Assembly: GCF_900002405.1 (NCBI RefSeq)
Contig: NZ_LK995540.1
Coordinates: 77,839-141,838 of the forward strand
Source: Actinomyces succiniciruminis
Lineage (GTDB): Bacteria; Actinomycetota; Actinomycetes; Actinomycetales; Actinomycetaceae
Length of the DNA stretch: 64,000 nt
Reading direction: 5' to 3'
Numbering within the stretch: the first letter of the stretch is position 1; every line of letters starts with the position of its first letter. The translations under genes were made by a program, and so were the position numbers. Below are positions 1 to 7,312 of the stretch, in pieces. Below the pieces are notes generated by a model that ran no database searches, had not been told where the DNA came from, and saw only the letters and a list, made by a program, of their open reading frames with translations.

Positions 1-1080
1 GACGAGAAGTCCGGCAAGCAGTACCACGTGACCGCCGCCTTCCCGAGCGCCTGCGGCAAGACCAACCTCGCCATGCTCCAGCCGACCATCCCCGGCTACA
101 AGGTCGAGACCGTCGGCGACGACATCGCCTGGATGCGTCCCGGCGAGGACGGCCGCCTGCGCGCCATCAACCCCGAGGCCGGCTTCTTCGGCGTCGCCCC
201 CGGCACCGCCTACACCACCAACCCGGTGGCCATGGACACCATGAAGGCGAACACCATCTTCACCAACGTCGCCCTGACCGATGACGGCGACGTCTGGTGG
301 GAGGGCATCGACGCCGAGCTGCCCGACCACCTGATTGACTGGCAGGGCAACGACTACACGCCCGCCGACGCCGCCGCCGGTAAGAAGGCCGCGCACCCGA
401 ACTCGCGTTTCACCACGCCCGCTTCGCAGTGCCCGATCATCTGCCCCGACTGGGAGGCCCCCGAGGGCGTCCCGATCGACGCCATCCTGTTCGGTGGCCG
501 GCGCGCCACCAACGTGCCGCTCGTGGCCGAGCAGTACAGCCCCGCCCACGGCGTCTTCATCGGCTCCTCCGTGGCCTCTGAGGTCACCGCCGCCGCCACC
601 GACGTCAAGGCCGGCTCGCTGCGCCACGACCCCTTCGCCATGCTGCCCTTCTGCGGCTACCACATGGCCGACTACTGGGGCCACTGGCTGGAGATGCAGG
701 AGAAGCTGGGCGACAAGTTCCCGAAGGTCTACCAGGTCAACTGGTTCCGTAAGGACGAGAACGGCAAGTTCCTGTGGCCCGGCTACGGCGACAACTCCCG
801 CGTGCTCGACTGGATCGTGCGCCGCGCCGCCGGTGAGGTCGACGCGATCGAGGGCGTGACGGGTCTGTACCCGAAGTTCGAGGACTTCAACCTCGATGGC
901 CTGGACGTCGACGAGTCCGTCTGGAACAAGATGTACGACATCGACCCCGACGCCTGGGCCGTCGAGATGGACAGCACCGAGGAGTACTACGAGCAGTTCG
1001 GCGACAAGGTCCCGGCTGCCCTCCGCGAGGAGCTGGCCAAGTTCCGCGAGCGCATCGCCGCTGCCAAGGCCAACGCCTGA
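1..1080 (+). CDS. pckG: Phosphoenolpyruvate carboxykinase (GTP), 5' end outside window
   Basis: Cytoplasmic enzyme that converts oxaloacetate plus GTP to phosphoenolpyruvate, GDP and CO2. The frame is open from base 1 and stops at TGA 1078-1080, giving 359 residues. The family is about 600 residues long, so roughly 240 N-terminal residues lie upstream of the window. The P-loop FPSACGKTN, with the reactive cysteine typical of the GTP-dependent family, is at residues 14-22 of this fragment, and FGGRRATNVPLV starts near residue 164. An apparent GTG start at base 28 is internal to the conserved P-loop region and is not a true start. A strong hairpin terminator follows 54 bases after the stop. Identification is secure; only the N-terminus is missing. 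Confidence 0.97.
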   Translation, partial: DEKSGKQYHVTAAFPSACGKTNLAMLQPTIPGYKVETVGDDIAWMRPGEDGRLRAINPEAGFFGVAPGTAYTTNPVAMDTMKANTIFTNVALTDDGDVWWEGIDAELPDHLIDWQGNDYTPADAAAGKKAAHPNSRFTTPASQCPIICPDWEAPEGVPIDAILFGGRRATNVPLVAEQYSPAHGVFIGSSVASEVTAAATDVKAGSLRHDPFAMLPFCGYHMADYWGHWLEMQEKLGDKFPKVYQVNWFRKDENGKFLWPGYGDNSRVLDWIVRRAAGEVDAIEGVTGLYPKFEDFNLDGLDVDESVWNKMYDIDPDAWAVEMDSTEEYYEQFGDKVPAALREELAKFRERIAAAKANA

Positions 1081-1133
1081 GCAGCCGACACTCCCCAGGC
1101 GACGCCTGGATGTCAGCGGGCGCCTGAGCGCCT

Positions 1134-1165
1134 CGGGGTCCCCGGTCTTCTGACCGGGGACCCCG
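1134..1165 (+). terminator. Intrinsic terminator of pckG
   Basis: A perfect 12-bp stem (GGGGTCCCCGGT / ACCGGGGACCCC) with a 6-base loop, plus one more C-G pair at the base, starts 54 bases after the pckG stop. There is no clear T-tract, which is common for GC-rich actinobacterial terminators. Confidence 0.75.
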
Positions 1166-1181
1166 CCGCATTCGGCGGGCG

Positions 1182-1304
1182 AATTGTCCAGAATCGGCAC
1201 GAACGCCCCTCCCTCCCGCCGACGGCGAACCATGATCGGCATCATTTCAACGTTACGCACCCGGCCGCTCCGCGCCCGCAGGGCGTTTATGCCGATTTTG
1301 GACG
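1182..1304 (-). repeat. Family-1 palindromic element, copy A
   Basis: A ~123-bp element that is the reverse complement of copies B (2280-2404) and C (4954-5078). Its ends are inverted copies of each other: AATTGTCCAGAATCGGC on the left and GCCGATTTTGGAC on the right. The centre carries a conserved TTTCAACGTT box. It overlaps the 3' end of the neighbouring DUF559 gene and supplies that gene's stop codon. It looks like a MITE/REP-type element; no transposase for it is visible here. Confidence 0.8.
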
Positions 1305-2168
1305 TTTTCTGCTGTGTGATCGGTTTCCTGCGGCGAGGAGCTGGTGGATCTCCGCGCCTACCTTGCCCAGCTCCACGTCCTTGCGAGTGAATCGGGCTAC
1401 CCGGTAGCCCTGTTTGATCAGTTCGCGGTCCCGGGTGCGGTCCCGGGCGAACTGGAACTCATCCTCGTGGTATGTGTAGCCGTCCAGTTCCAGCACCAGC
1501 CATCCCGCGACCAGCAGGTCGACTTCCCCCACCCTGGGAATGTCCACGCCGTCCACGAAGGGAATTCCGGCGTCGTGCAGCTGCAGACGTGCCAGCGTCT
1601 CCAGGGGTGAGCGGGCTCTTGGACTGGCCAGGGCCAGACGTCCTCGGGCTTGAACCGAACCCGGACCGCGCAGCAGTGTGGCGACCGCCTCTGCCGATGT
1701 GTGCCCCTGGTGCAGCGCCGCATCGCAGGCCATTAGGGGCCCTTCACGGCTAGGGGCGCACCGCAGGTAGAGGGCCAGCATTAGTGGTACCGGCGCCACC
1801 GGGAACTGGGCCAAGGGCGGCAGCTCAAGACCGCTTTCGACATGCAGCACCTCGCCCCGGAGCGGGGCTCGATTCGAGGTGTGGGGGACTGCCAGGTGGA
1901 CGGGTGCCCATAGGCGCGGTCGGGGATAGCCGTAGTGCTTCACGGCGTGCAGGCAGGTGATCAGCCCGCCATGGACGCGTGCCAGGATCAGGTCCCAGCC
2001 CGCGCCGGGTAGAGCCACCACTCCGTGTGGGTAGGCGAACAGGGCGCGAGCCTCGACTAGCTTCTGGGCATGGCGCCGCTCTGTGCGGTCCAGGCCCAGA
2101 TCCCGCAGCCGCACGGCGCCGTGGCAGGCCCGTACCCGCGCCAGAATGTCGTCGTCGCACTGTCTCAT
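1287..2168 (-). CDS. DUF559-type protein with Vsr-like endonuclease C-terminus
   Basis: About 293 residues. The C-terminal third has the features of the DUF559 (Vsr/PD-(D/E)XK-like) fold: a hydrophobic strand, EVDLLVAGWLVLELDGYTYH, followed by a helix rich in D/R residues and GYRVARFTRKDV. The N-terminal half may be a winged-helix region like that of AbiEi-type proteins. The start at ATG 2168 (MRQCDDDI) is chosen because the frame upstream runs into repeat copy B, whose translation is repeat-derived; alternative GTG/TTG starts up to about base 2280 cannot be excluded. The last residues and the stop are encoded by repeat copy A. The gene is thus boxed by two inverted copies of the same element. 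Function is unknown; a nuclease role is inferred from the fold only. Confidence 0.7.
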   Translation of the reverse strand: MRQCDDDILARVRACHGAVRLRDLGLDRTERRHAQKLVEARALFAYPHGVVALPGAGWDLILARVHGGLITCLHAVKHYGYPRPRLWAPVHLAVPHTSNRAPLRGEVLHVESGLELPPLAQFPVAPVPLMLALYLRCAPSREGPLMACDAALHQGHTSAEAVATLLRGPGSVQARGRLALASPRARSPLETLARLQLHDAGIPFVDGVDIPRVGEVDLLVAGWLVLELDGYTYHEDEFQFARDRTRDRELIKQGYRVARFTRKDVELGKVGAEIHQLLAAGNRSHSRKRPKSA

Positions 2169-2279
2169 GGTTCCGAGGCTGCCCTGGGCGAGCGCTAGCA
2201 CGCCAACGGCCCCAACGAGCTCTGTGGATTCACCCTGCACGAACTCGACCTGTGGGTACCGGTGACTATCGTCGGCGCG

Positions 2280-2404
2280 ATTGTCCAAGAACGGCATAAA
2301 CGCCCTGCGGGCGCGGAACGGCCGGGTGCGAAACGTTGAAATGACGCCGATCGTGATTCGCCGTCGGCGGGCGGGAGGGGCGTTCGCGCCGATTTTGGAC
2401 AATT
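2280..2404 (+). repeat. Family-1 palindromic element, copy B
   Basis: Same element as copy C and the reverse complement of copy A. Ends are TTGTCCAAGAACGGC and GCCGATTTTGGACAA; the core AACGTTGAAATGACGCCGAT is shared with C. Similarity to copy C continues about 45 bases past the right end (TTTGCCGACTGTGC and beyond, to about 2448), so the full B/C unit is close to 170 bp. Confidence 0.8.
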
Positions 2405-2655
2405 TGCCGACTGTGCGGAGGCAATCCAGGGAGCTCGACGGCGGTGATCCCGGGGTGAGGATGGTGATTGCACCGGATCCGGTGGGGCACCCGAGGAGAC
2501 ATCGGCTGTAACGCCCGGTTCCTCTGGGCTTCTGGGGCCCTGGGGCAGAAGGTCAGCTGGGGAGCATTCCTGCTCCGGTACGGGGACGGCCTCAAGTGGA
2601 CCGTCGCGGTTGAGCCGGACATCGACCTGGGCGGTGGGGCCTGGCTGACACGCTG
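2405..2655. other. Intergenic stretch without a recognisable gene
   Basis: Apart from the tail of repeat copy B, I see no recognisable gene. A forward frame at 2468-2734 (88 codons) contains LLRYGDGLKWTVAVEPDIDL, which reads like protein. It is followed in another frame by the small frame at 2656-2877, so the pair could be a frameshifted remnant of one gene. I cannot assign a family. Confidence 0.3.
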
Positions 2656-2877
2656 GTGCCATACGGTCAGTGCGCCGCTGGTGGGGTCGGCATCCTGGCC
2701 GGGGAGGAGAACGATGGCATCGTCGTCCTCATGACGGGCGACGTCGCTAGCGAGGTGGCAGTAGCGCTGAGCTGGAGTGCGGGTGGCGGGGTGAGACTTG
2801 TAGGCACGTCGCTTGCTGCGGCGAAGGTGCCCTTCACGGATGTGAACCGTCGCGATAGTGTAGTGATGTGCACGTAA
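2656..2877 (+). CDS. Possible small protein or gene remnant, unrecognised
   Basis: A 73-codon frame starting at GTG with protein-like composition (GGVGILAGEENDGIVVLMTG). No ribosome binding site is obvious, and its 3' end overlaps the first possible start of the next gene. It could be the shifted 3' half of a decayed gene that begins in the 2468-2734 frame. No family recognised; it may not be expressed. Confidence 0.25.
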   Translation: MPYGQCAAGGVGILAGEENDGIVVLMTGDVASEVAVALSWSAGGGVRLVGTSLAAAKVPFTDVNRRDSVVMCT

Positions 2878-4793
2878 TATTGTTTGAAATGGCCTATTGG
2901 TACCGGCGCGCCCGCCAGACTCGGGCGAGTAAACGAAGCGTAGGAAGGTCCGGCGGCTTTGAGACCGACGGGAGGTCGGACGCCGCGCTACGGCATGAAG
3001 AAGGAATGCGTGGTCGCGAGGAGGCCGGCTCGTTGTCAGATGCTGGACTCCGGCGTTCTGGGCAGAGTGATGTTGCGGAAGGTCGCACTAAGGATGCTGA
3101 GCATGCTACGCAGGAGGCTGATACGGATATTTCCGCAGTCGGTGCGGAAGCAGATGGACCTGCGCGCGACAAGAAGAACAAGAAGTTCCGGGGGTACCGG
3201 CCTGTCAGTGAAGTTGGCGGAAGAATGCAGCCAGGTTACTATACTATGTTACTGGTGACGGCATTCATGTCAGTGACGATGGCGCTGGGGATCTGCGTGC
3301 TGGTACTCATGCCTGTGTCTGGTGGCTCGCTCTCCGCAAGTAGCATTGATGGACTCATTAGTTGTCTGCGCCGCTCGGAGGTGCAGGAGACCTTACTGGG
3401 GCTCGAAGGCATCATCGCCGGGCTGACGGTGACGCTGGCGGCACTGTCCTGGGTAAGGAAAAGCCGTCCCGACGACCCGCGCTACTGGCGTGCCTGGCTG
3501 AATGATGTGTTTGATGACGCGCGGCGCGAGGAGATCTCGCTAGCGATGATGATGGTGCTTGCGGCACTGTTTGGTGCCGTGGCGTGGCTGTACCTGGTGG
3601 GCGTGTGGCCGACCGGCGGTGTGGAGGAACCCACATATGGTGGTTTTGTCTGTGGAGCGGTACTGGTCGTGGTCGCAGGCCTAGTCGGTTTTCTGCCCTA
3701 TGTCCAGGTGAGTGGTGAGAGCGGAAGACTTAGGGCCTACGCGGAGACGCTTCAAGGGCTGGTCGCATTCGCACGGTGGTGGATGGCGGTCTCTGACGAG
3801 GCTGGTGATTGTGGTGACAGTGGCGAAAGTAGTGGCACACGAGTACGGGAGTGGCTGCCGGTGAGCATTGCTTGCGGGCTGCTGGCTGCGGCGGTGGTCG
3901 TCGTCGTGATGATTTTGTCTGGAGCGGGCGGCCTCCAAGGGATGGTTATGATGATTGGTGCATTCGTTGTCAATGCAATTACCGGGACCTTTGCTGTCTA
4001 CTCGACAATCCCCTGCATTCCCGGAGTTATTATGTGGAAACGTGGCGCCAGATTGAATATGTGGGTTGTCTTTGCTGTAGGTTCACTTATTGCTTTCATG
4101 TACAACCTGCTATTATTGGTGGTCGCGATTGTGTCCATCCGAGGGGAGAGTGTGGGTGGCCTTCAAAAGATTGCTCTTGCGGTGTTGCTCGCCCCAGTTC
4201 CATGGGAAATTGTCTTGGCGGTATATCTGTCGCGGGGCTACCGGATTCCACTCCTGCGGCGGGTGGGTGCAAGGACTGTCCGAAATAAGAGGGCGTCTCT
4301 GCAGAGGTCGTGCCGGTACTACTTTGCGGCAGACTCGGAACCGGATGCCGGCATCAACGACGAGGATATGACTGTGATCGCCGACATCCTCCTGCCTAGG
4401 CGCAGCGTGCTGGTGCTTCCCTCTGGTGAACGGAGTTGCTCTGACTCGTCTGCCGGAGGGCGGGAAGGTCTGCGTGAGGAGCCGGTGGCGCGCAAGCATG
4501 GCAAGAGCAAGTCGATGCCAAGAGGCTCTTCTAGTCGCTGGCGGCAGCGCGTTGACTTCTGCGAGCCTGCTGGCGGTTCTGACGAAACAGGCTCCGGGGC
4601 TGGGGTCGCTGGACGTCGTATGAAGGACCGTTCTTCGAAGAAGAACCCAGGTAGCGGTCCTGCCGACTTTGACCGCTCCGAGCCGCAGCCGGACGCGCGG
4701 GGTCGCGTCAACGCCCGGGATTACATTGAACAGCTCTTCGAGATCACGCTGTCGACGGCGTGTACGTATCGGCCCGGTCCTGATGCTCCCTGA
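2868..4793 (+). CDS. Multi-spanning membrane protein of unknown function
   Basis: 641 residues from ATG 2868; ATG 2889 (MAYWYRR) is an equally possible start and neither has a clear Shine-Dalgarno. Residues 1-120 are hydrophilic and charged. About eight hydrophobic segments follow, near residues 125-150, 178-195, 224-246, 257-279, 330-351, 357-380, 399-423 and 433-454. The C-terminal ~170 residues are again hydrophilic, rich in Ser, Arg and Lys. By eye the gene is less GC-biased at third positions than its neighbours (GTG, ATT, ACT and GTT codons are frequent), which suggests recent acquisition. It is flanked by direct repeats B and C. I recognise no family. Confidence 0.65.
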   Translation: MHVILFEMAYWYRRARQTRASKRSVGRSGGFETDGRSDAALRHEEGMRGREEAGSLSDAGLRRSGQSDVAEGRTKDAEHATQEADTDISAVGAEADGPARDKKNKKFRGYRPVSEVGGRMQPGYYTMLLVTAFMSVTMALGICVLVLMPVSGGSLSASSIDGLISCLRRSEVQETLLGLEGIIAGLTVTLAALSWVRKSRPDDPRYWRAWLNDVFDDARREEISLAMMMVLAALFGAVAWLYLVGVWPTGGVEEPTYGGFVCGAVLVVVAGLVGFLPYVQVSGESGRLRAYAETLQGLVAFARWWMAVSDEAGDCGDSGESSGTRVREWLPVSIACGLLAAAVVVVVMILSGAGGLQGMVMMIGAFVVNAITGTFAVYSTIPCIPGVIMWKRGARLNMWVVFAVGSLIAFMYNLLLLVVAIVSIRGESVGGLQKIALAVLLAPVPWEIVLAVYLSRGYRIPLLRRVGARTVRNKRASLQRSCRYYFAADSEPDAGINDEDMTVIADILLPRRSVLVLPSGERSCSDSSAGGREGLREEPVARKHGKSKSMPRGSSSRWRQRVDFCEPAGGSDETGSGAGVAGRRMKDRSSKKNPGSGPADFDRSEPQPDARGRVNARDYIEQLFEITLSTACTYRPGPDAP

Positions 4794-5182
4794 GTGCGGA
4801 TGCGCTCATCCTGGGTGATGCGGTGCCTGCGGCGCGCGGTATCGACGAGAGCCCGGAGGTGGCCCGGCGGATGGGCCTGTGGGGTGGTGAGATGAAGCCG
4901 TCGACGCCCGAGCGACCGTTAGCGGGCGCCCGAGCCCCGGACCGTACTCGCAAACTGTCCAAGAACGGCATAAACGCCCTGCGGGTGCGGAGCGGCCGGG
5001 TACGAAACGTTGAAATGACGCCGATCGTGATTCGCCGTCGGCGGGAGGGAGGGGCGTTCGCGCCGATTCTGGACAGTTTGCCGACTGTGCAGAGACAATC
5101 CACGGAACTCAACAGCGGCGACGCCGCCGACGGATTAGGTGGGCGCCTTGTGTCAAGACACCTGGGCGGCTAGCGTGGTCGC
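4794..5182. other. Intergenic region containing repeat copy C
   Basis: Holds repeat copy C and its ~45-bp right extension. The sequence left of the repeat (4800-4950) shows no gene or clear signal. The last ~50 bases should contain the promoter of the nicotinamidase gene, but no consensus hexamers stand out. Confidence 0.5.
4954..5078 (+). repeat. Family-1 palindromic element, copy C
   Basis: Begins with CTGTCCAAGAACGGCATAAA and ends with GCCGATTCTGGACAG, nearly identical to copy B and in the same orientation. The match with B continues to about base 5127. B and C are direct repeats about 2.67 kb apart, enclosing the membrane-protein gene. Confidence 0.8.
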
Positions 5183-5758
5183 ATGACTGCTGCCAACCGC
5201 GCTCTGATCATCGTCGATGTCCAGCCGACCTTCTGCGAGGGCGGCGCCCTGGCCGTGGCGGGCGGGAACGCGGTCGCCGAGCGAGTGGCCGCCTACGCCG
5301 CTGCCCACCGCGACGACTACGACCTGGTGGTCACCACCCAGGACTGGCACATCGACCCCGGCGAGCACTTCTCCGAGACCCCCGACTTCGTGGACACCTG
5401 GCCGCCGCACGGCGTCGCCGGCACCGCCGAGGCCGAACTGCACCCGGCCCTGGCGGAGCTGGCCCCGGATGTGAGCGTGAAGAAGGGCCAGTACGCCGCC
5501 GCATACTCCGGCTTCGAGGGCGTGGACGAGACCGGCGCGGGCCTGGACGCGCTCCTGCGCGCCCACGGCATCGAGGCCCTGGACGTGGTCGGACTCGCCG
5601 AGTCCCACTGCGTGAAGGAGACAGCGCTCGACGGCGTGCGCGGCGGGTACCGGGTCCGCGTCCTGACCGACCTGACCGCCCCCGTCAGCCCCGAGCAGGG
5701 TGAGGCCGCCCGCACCGCCATGGCGGAGGCGGGCGTGGAGCTGGCGCCCTCCGCCTAG
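5183..5758 (+). CDS. pncA: Nicotinamidase / pyrazinamidase
   Basis: 191-residue isochorismatase-fold amidohydrolase that deamidates nicotinamide to nicotinate for NAD salvage. The catalytic triad is visible as Asp12 (IVDVQ), Lys101 (SVKKGQ) and Cys143 (SHCVKETALD). The metal ligands are Asp54, His56, His62 and His76, spaced as in the mycobacterial enzyme. ATG 5183 gives the expected N-terminus just before the first beta strand. The stop codon overlaps the stop of the convergent gene at 5755, sharing CTAG. It stands alone, without other NAD genes nearby. Confidence 0.93.
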   Translation: MTAANRALIIVDVQPTFCEGGALAVAGGNAVAERVAAYAAAHRDDYDLVVTTQDWHIDPGEHFSETPDFVDTWPPHGVAGTAEAELHPALAELAPDVSVKKGQYAAAYSGFEGVDETGAGLDALLRAHGIEALDVVGLAESHCVKETALDGVRGGYRVRVLTDLTAPVSPEQGEAARTAMAEAGVELAPSA

Positions 5759-7236
5759 TCGTCCAGCTGGGCGCGCGGCGCCCGCCAAATGCCGAAACGC
5801 TCAATCTCGGCCCGCAACGCCGGCCGGGCGGCGACCTCGTCCCAAGGTAGAAATACGTGCCGCATGCGGTCGTCGACGAGCATCAGCACCTGACTGTCGG
5901 CGTCATAGCTGGTCAGCTGCAGGCGGGACATGTCGGCCCAGCGCACGGAGGTGTGCCCGGTCAGGCGCCAGGCGCCGTCGTCGTCGCGACGACGCTCCTG
6001 CCACAGGGCGGCCAGCGTGTGCTCGCTGACGCGCAGGCTCTCGGGGTGGGCGATGTCGATGCCGCGGTCGGGGTCGTAGGGGAGCGCGACCTCCATGCGG
6101 GCGGGCTCTTCGGGTACGTCCCAGACGATGTAGCCGTAGCGCTCGGCCAGTACGCGGGTGGAGTTGTTCAGGGGTACGTGCGCGCTGGCGCGCAGCTGGT
6201 CATAGGCGCGGCGCACCCCGGCGGAGGTCGGGCGCAGTTCGGCGCTGCGTCCGGTCAGGCGCAGATGCCGGTCGAGAGCCGCCACTTCCTCCGGCCCGAA
6301 CTCGTCGAGCGCGGCATCGACGACGGCGTCCGGGATGGGCAACGGGTTGTGGATCAGCTGCTCGATGATGCGGCGCAGCAGCATGGGGGTCGGCTCCCGC
6401 TCCTCCAGGTGGATGCAGCAGTAGGCGGCGTCGCGCAGCTCCACCACGTTCAAACCGAGGTTGTCGTAGACGTTGAAGTCGCGCAGGACACGGATCGACT
6501 GATGCGCCAGGGCACGCATGGCCACCAGTGTGTTCGCGCCCGGCACGCCCACGGAGCTGAGCAGGATGCGCCGGTCGTCATTGCAGGGCAGCAGGGCGGG
6601 GCGGCGGTCGAGGTACATGGGCGGACGCGCCGGGGCCGTGCCGTAGGCGGGCTGCGCGGTCCAGCCCACGCCGACCAGGTAGGGGTCGTTGGAATCGAAT
6701 ACGTGCCGGATTTCGCCGCGGCGCGGGTCCAGGCGTGCCAGCAGGGCGCGTACGGCCTGCCAGGCGGCCTCGCCGTCGGGCGCGTGCACGCGCAGGTTGC
6801 CGAGGGTCTGGGTGTTGGTCCCGACGTAGGTGGCCAGGTCCCGGTCCCAGACGACCCCGGGGCGGCTAATCGGTGTCGCATCGGTGGTCAGCAGGCCCGG
6901 CTCGGCAAACAGGTCGCCCAGATGCTCCCAGGCGCGCAGCACGGCTTCGCGGCGCCCCCAGACGGCGATGGTGAGACTGACGGCGGTGAAGCTCGCGTTC
7001 GCCTCGGGCACGGCCACGTCGCCCACGCCGATCTCCACCGGCCGCTGCAACTCGGCGCGCAGTGCCCCGCACAGGCGCGCCAGGGTGTCGAGCGCGGCGG
7101 GCGGCTCGTCGACGGCGCCGTAGTCCAGGGTCAAACCCAGCAGCGCCTGTCCGGGCTCCAGGCCCGCGGTGCGCACCATCCAGTCGTGCCCGGCGAAGGA
7201 CTCCCACTCGTGCTCGGGTTCGACGACGTCGTTCAT
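5755..7236 (-). CDS. Conserved protein, second of a tandem paralogue pair
   Basis: 493 residues; ATG 7236 is preceded by AGGTGAG. It is clearly paralogous to the gene just upstream (7313-8860): both share GHDW near the N-terminus, DYG.VDEPPA, ARLCGALRAELQRP, WDRDLATY/H, LDPRRGE/AVRHVF, LVGVGWTA, PPMYLDRRPAL, RDAAYCC/RDAFYCC, and an EIERFGIWR/ELERHGIWR ending. The opening pattern (strand, acidic-glycine turn DYGxVDEPP, helix, then a long strand-rich segment) resembles the N-terminal domain of M16 (insulinase-like) peptidases, but the HxxEH zinc motif is absent. That link is weak inference. No signal peptide or membrane span is seen. Function unknown. Confidence 0.8.
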   Translation of the reverse strand: MNDVVEPEHEWESFAGHDWMVRTAGLEPGQALLGLTLDYGAVDEPPAALDTLARLCGALRAELQRPVEIGVGDVAVPEANASFTAVSLTIAVWGRREAVLRAWEHLGDLFAEPGLLTTDATPISRPGVVWDRDLATYVGTNTQTLGNLRVHAPDGEAAWQAVRALLARLDPRRGEIRHVFDSNDPYLVGVGWTAQPAYGTAPARPPMYLDRRPALLPCNDDRRILLSSVGVPGANTLVAMRALAHQSIRVLRDFNVYDNLGLNVVELRDAAYCCIHLEEREPTPMLLRRIIEQLIHNPLPIPDAVVDAALDEFGPEEVAALDRHLRLTGRSAELRPTSAGVRRAYDQLRASAHVPLNNSTRVLAERYGYIVWDVPEEPARMEVALPYDPDRGIDIAHPESLRVSEHTLAALWQERRRDDDGAWRLTGHTSVRWADMSRLQLTSYDADSQVLMLVDDRMRHVFLPWDEVAARPALRAEIERFGIWRAPRAQLDD

Positions 7237-7312
7237 CTCGGCTCACCTGCCTGACCGCCTGCTTGCGTGCGGACCGCTGCCGGGTCGGGCGAGGCGGGCC
7301 GCCCCGGCGCGA

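Noticed and set aside
1184..1390. Arg-rich ~40-residue peptide (MSRIGTNAPPSRRRR) encoded in family-1 repeats
   Set aside because: The frame is open in all three copies, but differences between copies are mostly amino-acid changing and no ribosome binding site is conserved. The symmetry explains the conservation better than coding does.
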